A stretch of DNA of 36,593 nt, from positions 1 to 36,593 of the forward strand of contig CANHQZ010000019.1 in assembly GCA_947463125.1 (NCBI GenBank), written 5' to 3'. The notes under the pieces were generated by a model. That model had not been told where the DNA came from and did no database searches. It saw nothing but the letters and a program-made list of their open reading frames with translations. Within the stretch, counting starts at the first letter, position 1. Every line of letters starts with the position of its first letter. A program made the position numbers and the translations under genes. This DNA is from Flavobacteriales bacterium (GTDB taxonomy: Bacteria > Bacteroidota > Bacteroidia > NS11-12g > UBA955). Positions 25,599 through 35,238 of the stretch are shown here, in pieces.

Positions 25599-25626
25599 AA
25601 AACCCTGACGCTGTCAGGGTTTTTTT
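25599..25626 (+). terminator. Bidirectional terminator between htrA and dnaB
   Basis: The perfect 11-bp stem AAAACCCTGAC/GTCAGGGTTTT with a three-base loop (GCT) is followed by a T run on the plus strand. The flanking A run supplies a T run on the minus strand, so it can end both convergent genes. Confidence 0.85.
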
Positions 25627-25632
25627 ATGCGC

Positions 25633-27246
25633 TTAGAAGTCGTCGCTGTCTTCAATGATATTGGCACCACCAAGGTGATTCCAGTTGTCACGGTTGTCAT
25701 CGTCCAGCAGCATGTCTGATGCGTTATTCATTTTGCTGGGGAGTGTCTGTGTGGCGGGTTCATGGGTGTATCCGCCTTCATAGTGGTTGCTCTGGCTCTG
25801 AATGAGGACACGCTCTTCCGGTGCGAGATCAATAAACTTGCTGTATTGGTTAACAAACTTGGTAAACGCGGAGCCTACAGCACCATGTCGGTTTTTTCCG
25901 ATGATAATTTCTGTCAATCCGTCAACTCCGTAATTGTTATAGGAATCAGGGCCCTTCTGACCGGTTTCTCCTGCGCCCGTTTTCTGGTAGTATTCATCGC
26001 GGTACAGGAACATTACCATGTCGGCATCCTGTTCGATTGAACCCGATTCACGAAGATCAGAGAGCTGGGGTCTTTTGTTATTTCGTTTTTCAACTTCACG
26101 GCTTAGCTGGGCGAGTGCAATAACCGGCACGCTCAACTCTTTGGCAAGACCTTTCAGCGATCTGGAAATAAAAGCGATTTCCTGTTCGCGGTTTCCCTGG
26201 CCTTTGGTTTCATGCCTCAGGAGCTGCAGGTAATCCACAACAACCATATCAAGACCATGCTGTGAATGCACCCTTCGGCACTTGGCATTCAGATCAAAAA
26301 TATTCAGCTGGGGGGTATCGTCAATAAAGATCTTACTCTGGCTCAGGTTTACGGTTTTGCTGTGCAATCGCTGCCACTCCTGTTCGGAAAGATCACTTTT
26401 TCGGATTTTATCGGCTGCTACCTCTGCTTCCGCACTGATAAGGCGGTTTACCAGCTGCACATCGGCCATTTCCAGTGAAAATATCATCACCGATTTTTTA
26501 AAATCAACAGCGGCATTTCTAACCAGCGAAAGTGCAAAGGCTGTTTTACCCATGGCAGGTCTGGCCGCAAGAATAATCAAATCGCTGGGTTGCCAGCCGG
26601 CCGTGATTCTGTCCAAATCCGAAAATCCGGATGCAACACCCGTGATTCCGTCTGTTTCTGTTTTACTGCGTTCTTCAAGGTCTTTGATCGCGCGGCTTAC
26701 CAGCGAATCGATATCCTGGAAATTGCGCTTTAAACCGTTGTTTTTTATTTCGTACAGTTTGCGTTCGCTTTCATCCAACAGCACAAAACTGTCTTCGGAG
26801 TCGTCAAATGCATCATGTGCAATTTCACCGCTCACCCTGATCAGCTCGCGCTGAATCATTTTCTGGGTAAGAATTCTTGCGTGAAATCCAATATTGGCTG
26901 CACTCGAAACCTTGTTGGTCAGCATTGCCAGATAATAGCTGCCGCCAATCAGTTCCAGTTCGTTGGTGGATCGAAGGTGATTATTAATGGTCAGCAGGTC
27001 AACCGCGGTTTTCCCTTCCTGGTAAAGCGCGCTGATTGCCCGGAATACTACTTTGTTTTCAGGTGCGTAAAAGTGTGCTTCTGACAAAACGTCAATAACC
27101 TCGTTGATTTTTGCACTTTCCAGCATCATGGCACCGAGTACGGCTTCTTCAAGGTCTCTGGCATGCGGAGGAACCCGGCCTTGATAATCGGCCGGTAAAA
27201 CGGGAGCGTTCTTGCGTTTGCGGTTTGTGCTGTTGCTGGGGTCCAT
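25633..27246 (-). CDS. dnaB: Replicative DNA helicase DnaB
   Basis: 537 residues, ATG start. This hexameric 5'-3' helicase unwinds DNA at the replication fork. The N-terminal primase-interaction domain is present ('PPHARDLEEAVLGAMMLES' through 'LTNKVSSAANIGFHARIL'), then a linker, then the RecA-like domain with Walker A 'ARPAMGKTAFALSL' near residues 228-241, Walker B 'MVVVDYLQLL' near 330, 'LSREVEKRNNKRPQLSDLRESG' (in family order) and 'DADMVMFLYRDEYY'. The C-terminal ~70 residues are an acidic, Asn/Asp-rich tail longer than in E. coli DnaB (471 residues). No intein is seen. A TAnnTTTG element lies just upstream of the start. Confidence 0.97.
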   Translation of the reverse strand: MDPSNSTNRKRKNAPVLPADYQGRVPPHARDLEEAVLGAMMLESAKINEVIDVLSEAHFYAPENKVVFRAISALYQEGKTAVDLLTINNHLRSTNELELIGGSYYLAMLTNKVSSAANIGFHARILTQKMIQRELIRVSGEIAHDAFDDSEDSFVLLDESERKLYEIKNNGLKRNFQDIDSLVSRAIKDLEERSKTETDGITGVASGFSDLDRITAGWQPSDLIILAARPAMGKTAFALSLVRNAAVDFKKSVMIFSLEMADVQLVNRLISAEAEVAADKIRKSDLSEQEWQRLHSKTVNLSQSKIFIDDTPQLNIFDLNAKCRRVHSQHGLDMVVVDYLQLLRHETKGQGNREQEIAFISRSLKGLAKELSVPVIALAQLSREVEKRNNKRPQLSDLRESGSIEQDADMVMFLYRDEYYQKTGAGETGQKGPDSYNNYGVDGLTEIIIGKNRHGAVGSAFTKFVNQYSKFIDLAPEERVLIQSQSNHYEGGYTHEPATQTLPSKMNNASDMLLDDDNRDNWNHLGGANIIEDSDDF

Positions 27247-27254
27247 AGGACTAA

Positions 27255-27262
27255 CAAAATTA
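27255..27262 (-). promoter_or_regulatory. TAnnTTTG element close to the dnaB start
   Basis: On the minus strand, TAATTTTG ends eight bases before the dnaB ATG, so the leader would be only a few bases. The -33 position reads TTT rather than TTG. Confidence 0.35.
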
Positions 27263-27426
27263 TGTTTTTTGGTGCTGGCAGAAACGCTTCCCCGCAGTTA
27301 TATTTTTGAACATACCCCGTGGAAGAAAGGTGTATAACTCAAAATCAATGGCAGATTGTCATACAGCATGCGGGAAAATCTATTTGGCTTGAAATTTGAC
27401 AACTGTATACTTAACAACACAACTAT

Positions 27427-27477
27427 TACGTTTGTGTGTTAGTCATCATATATTACCATTCATTGATATTAAATTTG
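27427..27477 (+). promoter_or_regulatory. Two candidate -7 elements upstream of clpC
   Basis: TACGTTTG (27427-27434) and TAAATTTG (27470-27477) both fit TAnnTTTG. The first would give a leader of about 56 bases, the second about 13. Neither has TTG at the expected -33 spacing. No CtsR-like or CIRCE-like inverted repeat was found in this 250-base spacer. Confidence 0.35.
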
Positions 27478-27496
27478 TAATAAGGGAAACTACTAC

Positions 27497-30034
27497 ATGG
27501 AAGCCAAATTTTCACCACGGGTAAAGGAAGTTATTCAGTTCAGCAGGGAAGAAGCCATTCGGCTGGGCCACGATTACATTGGCTGTGAGCATTTATTGCT
27601 TGGCATCATCAGGGAAGGAGAGGGTAAGGCACTGCAGACCCTGCGCCTGCTGGATATTGATACCATACGGCTTAAAAAGGCTATTGAAGATACCATCAAA
27701 TCTACCGCTAACCGCACCACCAATCTGGGTAATATTCCCCTGACAAAACAGGCAGAAAAAGCCCTGAAAATTACCTACCTGGAGGCGAAAATATTCAAAA
27801 CCGATCTCATCGGAACCGAACACTTGCTGCTAAGCATCTTGCGCGATGAAGACAACACGGCTTCCAAAGTGCTGTCACAGTTCGGAATCACCTACGATAT
27901 TTTCAAGGCAGCTCTCGAAGAAGGTGTGGAAACGCAGTCGCCCAAAGCCGAAGCACCCGGCGAGGATCAGGATAATCCCGAGGATTTTTACCGCGAGGAA
28001 CAAAAGGCCACCGAAGCCCGGAAAGGCAAGGGTAAAAGCAAAACCCCAGTGCTGGATAATTTTGGAAGAGACCTCACCAAATCAGCGGAAGAGGGCAAGC
28101 TCGATCCTATTGTCGGTCGCGAAAAAGAAATTGAGCGTGTGAGCCAGATTCTGAGCCGCCGTAAGAAAAACAATCCTGTGCTCATAGGTGAACCCGGTGT
28201 TGGTAAAACCGCTATCGCCGAGGGGCTGGCCCTACGCATCGTTCAGCGAAAGGTAAGCCGTGTGCTGTTTAATAAAAGGGTAGTCAGCCTGGATATTGCC
28301 AGTATGGTAGCGGGAACCAAGTACCGCGGCCAGTTTGAAGAGCGCATGAAAGCCCTCATGATGGAACTGGAAAAAGCCGATGACGTTATTTTATTCATTG
28401 ATGAAATCCATACCATCGTAGGCGCAGGCGGTGCAAGCGGTTCGCTGGATGCGAGCAACATGTTTAAGCCTGCCCTGGCCAGAGGAGAAATTCAGTGTAT
28501 TGGTGCTACCACGCTGGATGAATACCGCCAGTACATAGAAAAAGACGGAGCGCTTGAACGTCGTTTTCAAATGGTGATGATTGAGCCTGCCACGCCGGAA
28601 GAAAGCGTTGAGATTCTGAATAATATTCGCGAAAAATATGAGGAACACCACGGTGTTATTTACACACCCGAAGCCGTAAAGGCCTGCGTGGACCTCAGTG
28701 TACGTTATATGAGCGACAGGCATCTGCCCGATAAGGCCATTGATATTCTGGACGAAGCCGGAGCACGTGTTCACATCAGTAATATTCATGTGCCTTCGGA
28801 AATTGTGAACCTGGAAACCCGAATTGAAGAGATCAAAGTAGAGAAAAACCGTGTGGTGAAAAGCCAGAACTTCGAGGAGGCTGCAAAGCTGCGCGATGAC
28901 GAAAAACGACTACTGGAAGAACTCGAGACAGCCAAGGCTCAGTGGGAGGCACAATCTGCCCATGAGAAGTTTACCGTTTCCGAAGATGATATAGCGGATG
29001 TGGTAAGCATGATGACAGGTATTCCTGTAAAGCGTATGGCCGAAGACGAAAGCAGGCGCCTGCTTAAAATGGCGGATACGATCAAAGGGCGCGTGGTTGG
29101 GCAGGATAAAGCTGTTGAGAAATTAACCAAGACCATTCAGCGCACCCGCGCAGGCTTTAAAGAGCCCAACAGGCCTATCGGTTCATTCATTTTCCTGGGT
29201 CCCACCGGCGTAGGTAAAACTGAGCTTGCCAAAGCACTTTCGGAATTTTTGTTTGATTCTGATGATGCCATGATTCGCATAGATATGAGTGAATACATGG
29301 AGAAATTTGCCGTAAGCAGGCTTGTGGGAGCGCCTCCCGGCTACGTTGGCTACGAAGAAGGTGGCTTGCTTACCGAAAAAGTCCGCCGTAAGCCTTATAG
29401 CGTTATTTTGTTCGATGAGGTAGAAAAGGCGCATCCGGATGTTTTCAATCTGCTTTTGCAGGTGCTGGATGAAGGACAGATGACCGACAGTCTGGGCAGA
29501 AAAATTGATTTCCGCAATACGGTCATTATTATGACATCCAATATAGGTTCAAGAACCCTTAAGGATTTTGGAACCGGTGTAGGCTTTGCCACCGGCACCA
29601 AGGAAGCTTCCCGCGAAAAGGAAAGCAAGCAGGTTATTGAAACCCAGCTAAAAAAGTTCTTTTCTCCTGAATTCCTGAATAGAATTGATGATATCATCGT
29701 ATTCAACAGCCTGGGTAAAGATGAAATCATACATATCCTGGATCTTCGTATGGCTAAAATGCTGAAGCGTATTGCCGATCTGGGTTACACCATTAACCTT
29801 ACCAAAGCGGCTAAAGAGTTTCTGGCCAATAAGGGTTTTGATCCTGATTTCGGAGCGCGTCCGTTACAACGCGCCTTGCAGAAGTACCTAGAAGAACCCT
29901 TGGCCGAAGAAGTGCTGAAAGGCAACCTAAAGGAAGGCAGTGAGCTGAAAGTCGATCATAAGAAAGACAGCGAAGAACTGAGCATCAGCAACGTGAAGTC
30001 AAAGGCTAAGGAAACCGACAAGAAGGAAGATTAA
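27497..30034 (+). CDS. clpC: AAA+ protease ATPase subunit ClpC
   Basis: 845 residues, ATG start. ClpC is a hexameric unfoldase that feeds proteins to the ClpP peptidase. The N-terminal double Clp-N repeat (about 1-145) begins '[16 protein letters not shown]' and contains '[18 protein letters not shown]'. The first AAA module has Walker A '[16 protein letters not shown]' near residue 230 and Walker B '[16 protein letters not shown]' near 297. A UVR-type middle segment ('[22 protein letters not shown]') near 455-480 marks it as ClpC rather than ClpB or ClpA. The second AAA module has '[15 protein letters not shown]' near 570 and '[11 protein letters not shown]' near 637. The C-terminal tail is Lys/Glu/Asp-rich. 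A very stable hairpin follows. Confidence 0.97.
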   Translation: MEAKFSPRVKEVIQFSREEAIRLGHDYIGCEHLLLGIIREGEGKALQTLRLLDIDTIRLKKAIEDTIKSTANRTTNLGNIPLTKQAEKALKITYLEAKIFKTDLIGTEHLLLSILRDEDNTASKVLSQFGITYDIFKAALEEGVETQSPKAEAPGEDQDNPEDFYREEQKATEARKGKGKSKTPVLDNFGRDLTKSAEEGKLDPIVGREKEIERVSQILSRRKKNNPVLIGEPGVGKTAIAEGLALRIVQRKVSRVLFNKRVVSLDIASMVAGTKYRGQFEERMKALMMELEKADDVILFIDEIHTIVGAGGASGSLDASNMFKPALARGEIQCIGATTLDEYRQYIEKDGALERRFQMVMIEPATPEESVEILNNIREKYEEHHGVIYTPEAVKACVDLSVRYMSDRHLPDKAIDILDEAGARVHISNIHVPSEIVNLETRIEEIKVEKNRVVKSQNFEEAAKLRDDEKRLLEELETAKAQWEAQSAHEKFTVSEDDIADVVSMMTGIPVKRMAEDESRRLLKMADTIKGRVVGQDKAVEKLTKTIQRTRAGFKEPNRPIGSFIFLGPTGVGKTELAKALSEFLFDSDDAMIRIDMSEYMEKFAVSRLVGAPPGYVGYEEGGLLTEKVRRKPYSVILFDEVEKAHPDVFNLLLQVLDEGQMTDSLGRKIDFRNTVIIMTSNIGSRTLKDFGTGVGFATGTKEASREKESKQVIETQLKKFFSPEFLNRIDDIIVFNSLGKDEIIHILDLRMAKMLKRIADLGYTINLTKAAKEFLANKGFDPDFGARPLQRALQKYLEEPLAEEVLKGNLKEGSELKVDHKKDSEELSISNVKSKAKETDKKED

Positions 30035-30053
30035 TTTCCAAACTACAAGCATT

Positions 30054-30089
30054 ATAAGAAAGCCCCGCCAACCGGCGGGGCTTTCTTAT
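30054..30089 (+). terminator. Terminator after clpC
   Basis: A perfect 16-bp stem with loop AACC, starting 19 bases past the clpC stop: the core is GCCCCGCC/GGCGGGGC flanked by AAGAAA/TTTCTT. The T-rich side is part of the stem. Confidence 0.85.
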
Positions 30090-30126
30090 GTCTATGGTAA
30101 ATGTGTATTTTTTGTAATGAACTCAT

Positions 30127-30152
30127 TGTCATGCTGAGCCTGTCGAAGCATG
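30127..30152 (+). repeat. Intergenic palindrome-like repeat, copy 1
   Basis: TGTCATGCTGAGCC followed by TGTCGAAGCATG: the outer CATGCT and AGCATG pair perfectly around an 11-base centre. The core resembles the 'GAGCCTGTCGAAGC' dispersed element that I recall from intergenic regions of many environmental Bacteroidota. The function is unknown. Confidence 0.6.
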
Positions 30153-30315
30153 GCAACGAGCTTGCCTATGAAACATGTGATTGTCGAGGGGGTGGCCATT
30201 TTTACCACAGTTTACTTTTATTCTTCCTGACATCTGCTCCAAAATAAAATTCTCTTGATAGACTTATCACGCTTAGTTCGACATCATACTTATTTGTCTT
30301 TCATACCGAACGTTA

Positions 30316-30329
30316 TGTCATGCTGAGCC
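30316..30329 (+). repeat. Second, partial copy of the intergenic repeat
   Basis: The 14 bases TGTCATGCTGAGCC are identical to those at 30127-30140, in direct orientation 189 bases apart. After them the copy diverges and the CGAAGCATG half is missing, so it cannot form the palindrome. Confidence 0.6.
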
Positions 30330-30343
30330 CGTTGGTACATCGC

Positions 30344-30384
30344 CATAACAAAAAAGGCACCCAACGGGTGCCTTTTTTGTTATG
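30344..30384 (-). terminator. Terminator of the beta-helix/PKD gene (bidirectional form)
   Basis: A perfect 19-bp stem (CATAAC, six A, GGCACCC paired with GGGTGCC, six T, GTTATG) with a three-base loop, 12 bases past the minus-strand stop. T runs lie on either strand, so it could stop transcription from both sides. Confidence 0.85.
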
Positions 30385-30395
30385 GTTTTCAGCGA

Positions 30396-33300
30396 TTATT
30401 TGCTGATAGTGATTTTGCGAACGGCGGTGTTTTCACCGGAACTTACACGTACCATGTAAACACCGTCTGAAAGATTGCCGCTGTTGATGCTGATCATACC
30501 GTTGTTTTCAGTGCTGATCTGCTTAACCACAGCGCCTGACATGTTGGTGATAACAATGTTCAGGTTTTTGCCGAAGCTGCTCTTCACAGACAGGTTAAAC
30601 TGACCGTTGTTCGGGTTCGGGAATACTGCTACACCGGTAGTTTCCAGATCCTTCACAGCAGCGCGGTTCATAACCACTTTCTTGGTGATGCTGCACTCGC
30701 AGAAAGGAGCGGTGGTAGACCTTGCACGCATGGTTACGTCATAGGCACCATCGGTCTGGAAGTCAAACTGGGTTTCAGCGTTAACACCTGAAGTTTTGTT
30801 GGTACCACCACCCTGGAAGATCCAGCTGTATTCAACTTTATCCTGTCCGCCGGCTACACCGGTAGAAGCGTTCAGAGGATTGAGTTTTACACCGTAGAAT
30901 CCGAACGCGTAGTCGGTAGCCACAGTGAAGTCGCAAGTGCGGGGACCTTCAAAGATGGTTACGGGAATCACGATTGAATCGGTGCAACCGCCTGCGATGC
31001 TGGCGTACAAGGTTACGTTGGGTGAGAATGCCTTGGTGTAGGTGTGAACAGGCTTCGATGAGGTTGAAGTAACACCATCGCCGAAGTTCCACAGCCAGGT
31101 GATGTCACCCTGAGGCCAGGTAGTAGTGTTATCGAATACCATGGGCTTGCCCAGACACACATTCTGCGCAGTGAAGGAAGCTTTGGGCTGAACACCTACG
31201 TTAAGCACTTTGCTGAAGCTGCCTTTGCAACCGTTCATCAGTTCGATGTCGAATTTAACATTCTTGGGTCCGAGTGTGCTCCAGCTGCGTGAAGGGCTGG
31301 CAAGGATGGAAGTTCCACCGTCACCAAAATCCCAGCTGTAGGTCTTCACGGCTCCACCGGCACCGCCCACTACAGGTGTAGTGTTGGTAAACTGAGTAGC
31401 AGTGCGAGAGCAGGCAGGAGTGTTAATGAAGGCTACTTTGGGGCTTTCAAGTACACTGATAGGCTTAGAAACGCTGTCTTTGCAACCAAATACGCTGGTA
31501 ACTACGAGTTTAACGTTTTTGGTACCGGGAGTGCCGAATACTTTGCTGGCATTATCTTCGGTAGAATAGGTGTTGTCTCCAAAGTTCCAGTAAGGACCGA
31601 AGGTACCGGATGAAATGGTTGATTTGTTAGTGAAATTATATGCATCGTTATCGCAGTTGCCTGAAGTCTGATCAAAGGCAGCTTTGGGTGTGGGGAACTG
31701 GTATGCCCTCTGTGTGGCTGTTCCGATACATCCGTTCAGATTTACTGTCAGGGTAACCAGGTAAGAACCGGGCGAAGCATAGCGGTATCTAACGGTAGCA
31801 TTGTTGTTGTTTACGTTGGTTCCGTTGCCCCAGTTCCAGTTGCTGGTAGTTCCGATCAGAGGAGTTGACTGGTTGGTGAAAACCAGATCCTGGCCTTCGC
31901 AGGCATTGCTCTTCACGAATTTGACGTTAGGAATAGCATTTACAACCACATCTGCGCTGTCGATGGTTACAAAACCCCATGGCACAGTGCGGGCAAACAA
32001 TTTAACCCTGAAGGTGCCTGCATTTGGGAAAGTAAAGATAGGTGACGGAGCGTTTGAAGTATCTCCGGCTACACCTGTTCCAAAGTTCCAGGTGAAATCC
32101 ATAGAACCGCTCTTGACAGTGCTCTTGTTGTTGAACAATACGGATTCACCATTACAGATTTTGCTCGGGAAAGTGAAATCTGCATTGATGGTTGGGTAAA
32201 TAAGGATGGCACGGCGCAGCAGGGTATCACAGTTGTTGCCCAGATCAGTGATCTTGGTAACCAGGGTAATAGTGCTGTCTTCCAAGCCAGCGTTTGCAGT
32301 TTCAAACTTAACTTCAAGGTTATTGGTGCCTGTAGCATGATTCTGAATGCTGGCAGGGAGAACAATACCTGCTCTGGTCAAACCATACACAGATGCTGTC
32401 CATTTTTTACCGGTTGAAGAACCTGTGCCGTCCCAGTAGTCAGCGTTGGTATAGGCACGGGGAGGGGTAATATGGTAGTAAATAGGTCTGTTAATTTGAG
32501 TTACATCATTTGGTCTGCCAAGCTGGTACACTGCTCTTGAAGGAGTTGTGCCCTGCAGGTAGCGTCCGCCACCGGGAGCAGGCAATACTGTGGTAGTGAA
32601 TGAAATACTGTCATTGGCTACGTTGTCGTCAGGCATATCTACATAGCAGGTAATACGGATATTACCACTTATGTTTAGTTGAATAGGAACGCTGAACCTA
32701 ACCAGATGGGTGTCGTTTGCCAGAATTCTCTTTGTAACAAAAGTGGAAACAGTAGGACCACCGGTTGAACGGTAAGAAACACGGAAACCGGTAGCGGTAT
32801 CAGCCCAAAGATTTCTTACATTCAAAGTCATGTTGCCTGTCCAGCCTGGGCAAACGGTAGCAGGAACGGTGAATGATGAACCTATAGCAGCAATATCTGC
32901 GAATGCTTCCACTGCACCGCGGTCTGAAGAACCGGGGTTTCTGTTGTTGCCATTGAACTGAACAGGAGTCGTAGCAGTTGTAACTACGTTGTTTTGGGTG
33001 CGGAAATCACGAGGTGTGAAATTACGTGCAGCCTCATTAGTGAAGTTAGGATTTTCATATACAAGCCCTGCCTGACCACCGGGGCTGGCAGCTCTGTAGG
33101 TAAGCCAGTTGGTGTAGGTTGTACCATTATGGTTGCCTCTGAAGTTAGTTACTGGCGAATTGGGTGCAAAAACGTGGTTGTTTCTGTAAATGTTGTCACC
33201 ACTTGAGTTAAAGCCCCAGTTGTAGTTGGTGCGGTCTACAAAAATGTTTCCGTCATACGTAGTGGTACCACTGCCGTCTGTGAAACGATTCGTCTGGCTG

Positions 33301-35066
33301 TTGAATATGAGGTTGTTCAGGTTCAGGTTGAACGTGTTTTGTTTAACCAGTACGTTTGCACCAGCACTGTTGTTGCAGAAGAATGCCGTTGTGGTTGAGG
33401 CTCCAACGCTGTGTGTCATGATATTGGAGAACCAGTTTTGATCGCCAAGGGCGATAGTCTGCACCCAATAACCCCAAAGGTTGTTTGAATTAGAATTTGT
33501 ACCCGCCTGGGTTAATCTGTCCACCATGTTGCGTGATCCAGTCCATCTGCCTTGCACGGTTCTGATACCATACATAGTAGCACCAAACCAACTAGCATTG
33601 GTATTTTGGATGTCTACAATCTGGTTGCCGGTGATTAGGCCGGGAGTGGCCGTGGTGCCCCCCTGGGTCCAAATACCTGCGAAGTGGGTGGCGGGTCTGC
33701 AAGCGGTAATGGTATTTCTTACGATATCGTTAGGAATAATGGTGCCTCCGAAACCAACACCAATGGTGTACCAACCGATATTGGGTGGAACCCCGGTTCC
33801 GCCCATTTGGAACATGCTGGTAAAGTCGTTAAAGATACCTGTGGTATTGCCCCAGAAGGTGCTTGTACTGGTATTGTTACTGTAGAGGTTGGTTATAATA
33901 TTATCTTCGGTTCTGGTGTTTTGGCAGCATCCCAGGTAGATACCAATGTTACCGCCAATACTAGTGCCGATGTTGGTAATTCTGTTTCCTTTGATGAAAG
34001 TGGGTAAAGTTTGAAATACAGAGATATTCATCCAGATAGAATAGGTACTGGAGTTGCTCTGAGCAGCAGTGGCATTCAGGAATGGAATGTCGTGAATGAA
34101 GTTTGAATCGATGCGGTGCGAGCGGGTAGTTCCACCCACTCCGCTGGAATGAATGCCTGAAATGGTGCTGTTTCCTGAACCGGCCACGTCGAATACGGTG
34201 GGGGTGGTAACATTGGAACGGCTGATGTCATTGTTTGCAATAACGGTTCCGTTGCTCAGCGATGTGAGGATACCAAAAACGAAGAAGTTCTGGATAACGT
34301 TATCTCTGAAGGTGTTGTTGTAGGCAGTGGTTGGTGGAAGCCAGCTTTGACCATTTTGGGTTTCATAGATACCGGCAAAAGGACCGGGGCTATTGGTGTT
34401 GGTCCGCATGATGTTGTTGCGAATCAGGTTTCTTGAACCGTTAACAGAAACACCGGTATTAACTGAACCGTTTGTTACGCCGGGAAAGCCCGTATTAAGG
34501 TTGTAGAATGGACGGGTTAACGAAGACGAGTTGGAAAATGCAACGTAAGAAGCACCTGTCATAGTCTGGGAGGCGGTGAGGTTAGATAACTCAATAATAC
34601 AGTTTTGTATAATGTTATCGTTTGCATCGTTGGTAAAACGAAGCCCCATTACGTTGGCAATTGAGCCTGAGTTGGTGATGGTTAAGTTGCTAATGGTGAA
34701 AAAGTCTGCACCGTTAAACAAGAAAACCTCGGGAGAAAAAGTGTTGGAAGAGTTCAGGGTTACACGGAAACCAGAACCATTAATGGTTACTCTTCTGGTC
34801 GCTGAAGGTGAATTTACCGTCAAATTGTTGAAAGTAACAACGGCAGATTCTGTGACGTCGGAAAGTACATTAACAGTTAATGGGCCTGAAACACCCTGTG
34901 CGTTAAATGCTGAGGCAAATGCTGTGAATGTGGCGTACGTTCCGCCGGAACCCACAGTCACTGTGCCGCTTAGCTGGGCCTTCACCCACCCCGAACCGGT
35001 GAGCATCAAACCCAGCGCAAGGGCTTTTAACCCTTTGCTTTTGATGGAGTTGTAAATTGTTATCAT
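30396..35066 (-). CDS. Large secreted beta-helix/PKD-repeat protein with T9SS sorting domain
   Basis: 1556 residues, ATG start. A signal peptide (about 1-30, cut near 'VKAQLSG') is followed by a right-handed parallel beta-helix region (about 35-720), rich in Asn, Thr and Gly with recurring turns such as 'NNIIQNCIIELSNL'-type, 'NLIRNNIMRTN', 'NTFRDNVIQNF' and 'NTRTEDNIITNLY'. A CARDB-like segment (about 725-840) comes next. Six PKD-like domains follow, starting near residues 958, 1045, 1125, 1208, 1295 and 1378, with 'FTWNFG', 'WNWGNG', 'YWNFGD', 'YSWDFGDG', 'WLWNFGDG' and 'YSWIFQGG'. The last ~80 residues from 'VAVFPNPNNGQFNLSV' to 'VRKITISK' are a type A T9SS sorting domain. No catalytic motif can be asserted; adhesion or polysaccharide binding is the natural guess. 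Confidence 0.9.
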   Translation of the reverse strand: MITIYNSIKSKGLKALALGLMLTGSGWVKAQLSGTVTVGSGGTYATFTAFASAFNAQGVSGPLTVNVLSDVTESAVVTFNNLTVNSPSATRRVTINGSGFRVTLNSSNTFSPEVFLFNGADFFTISNLTITNSGSIANVMGLRFTNDANDNIIQNCIIELSNLTASQTMTGASYVAFSNSSSLTRPFYNLNTGFPGVTNGSVNTGVSVNGSRNLIRNNIMRTNTNSPGPFAGIYETQNGQSWLPPTTAYNNTFRDNVIQNFFVFGILTSLSNGTVIANNDISRSNVTTPTVFDVAGSGNSTISGIHSSGVGGTTRSHRIDSNFIHDIPFLNATAAQSNSSTYSIWMNISVFQTLPTFIKGNRITNIGTSIGGNIGIYLGCCQNTRTEDNIITNLYSNNTSTSTFWGNTTGIFNDFTSMFQMGGTGVPPNIGWYTIGVGFGGTIIPNDIVRNTITACRPATHFAGIWTQGGTTATPGLITGNQIVDIQNTNASWFGATMYGIRTVQGRWTGSRNMVDRLTQAGTNSNSNNLWGYWVQTIALGDQNWFSNIMTHSVGASTTTAFFCNNSAGANVLVKQNTFNLNLNNLIFNSQTNRFTDGSGTTTYDGNIFVDRTNYNWGFNSSGDNIYRNNHVFAPNSPVTNFRGNHNGTTYTNWLTYRAASPGGQAGLVYENPNFTNEAARNFTPRDFRTQNNVVTTATTPVQFNGNNRNPGSSDRGAVEAFADIAAIGSSFTVPATVCPGWTGNMTLNVRNLWADTATGFRVSYRSTGGPTVSTFVTKRILANDTHLVRFSVPIQLNISGNIRITCYVDMPDDNVANDSISFTTTVLPAPGGGRYLQGTTPSRAVYQLGRPNDVTQINRPIYYHITPPRAYTNADYWDGTGSSTGKKWTASVYGLTRAGIVLPASIQNHATGTNNLEVKFETANAGLEDSTITLVTKITDLGNNCDTLLRRAILIYPTINADFTFPSKICNGESVLFNNKSTVKSGSMDFTWNFGTGVAGDTSNAPSPIFTFPNAGTFRVKLFARTVPWGFVTIDSADVVVNAIPNVKFVKSNACEGQDLVFTNQSTPLIGTTSNWNWGNGTNVNNNNATVRYRYASPGSYLVTLTVNLNGCIGTATQRAYQFPTPKAAFDQTSGNCDNDAYNFTNKSTISSGTFGPYWNFGDNTYSTEDNASKVFGTPGTKNVKLVVTSVFGCKDSVSKPISVLESPKVAFINTPACSRTATQFTNTTPVVGGAGGAVKTYSWDFGDGGTSILASPSRSWSTLGPKNVKFDIELMNGCKGSFSKVLNVGVQPKASFTAQNVCLGKPMVFDNTTTWPQGDITWLWNFGDGVTSTSSKPVHTYTKAFSPNVTLYASIAGGCTDSIVIPVTIFEGPRTCDFTVATDYAFGFYGVKLNPLNASTGVAGGQDKVEYSWIFQGGGTNKTSGVNAETQFDFQTDGAYDVTMRARSTTAPFCECSITKKVVMNRAAVKDLETTGVAVFPNPNNGQFNLSVKSSFGKNLNIVITNMSGAVVKQISTENNGMISINSGNLSDGVYMVRVSSGENTAVRKITISK

Positions 35067-35078
35067 ACGTTTGAGTTT

Positions 35079-35098
35079 ATATTGTTTGGCTACAATAT
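35079..35098. repeat. Short inverted repeat upstream of the PKD gene
   Basis: ATATTGT and ACAATAT (7 bp) flank TTGGCT, 13 bases upstream of the start at 35066. It could be an operator or a leader hairpin; A/T-rich sequence makes a chance pairing possible. Confidence 0.3.
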
Positions 35099-35128
35099 TA
35101 GGAAATTGAAACTAAAAAATAAATTTTT

Positions 35129-35136
35129 CAAAAATA
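35129..35136 (-). promoter_or_regulatory. Candidate -7 element of the PKD protein gene
   Basis: On the minus strand, TATTTTTG fits TAnnTTTG and would start a leader of about 56 bases. No TTG is found 19 bases upstream and the surroundings are A/T-rich, so this is weak. Confidence 0.28.
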
Positions 35137-35238
35137 TTTTTGTCGATGTTTCCCCTTCTGCAGGTGAAAATCAATCTTTAAAGGCCCTTATATTGGGCTT
35201 CTCAGATTTTTTGACAATTTAATGACCGTGCCCCGGCC

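Larger units (their letters stand above)
30090..30395 (+). other. Gene-free spacer between clpC and the PKD protein gene
   Basis: About 300 bases between two convergent genes. No reading frame with coding character is seen on either strand. It holds two copies of TGTCATGCTGAGCC, one within a palindrome-like unit, and ends with the hairpin terminator of the downstream convergent gene. The middle (30160-30300) is A/T-rich with no recognised feature. Confidence 0.6.

Noticed and set aside
27247-27420. Heat-shock operator upstream of clpC
   Set aside because: I looked for CIRCE-like and CtsR-like repeats and found none; the CTTCC/GGAAG pair near 27287-27325 is too short and widely spaced.
35160-35205. 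Terminator for the NlpC/P60 gene (GCCC/GGGC with A/T loop)
   Set aside because: The stem is only 4 bp with no following T run on the minus strand.
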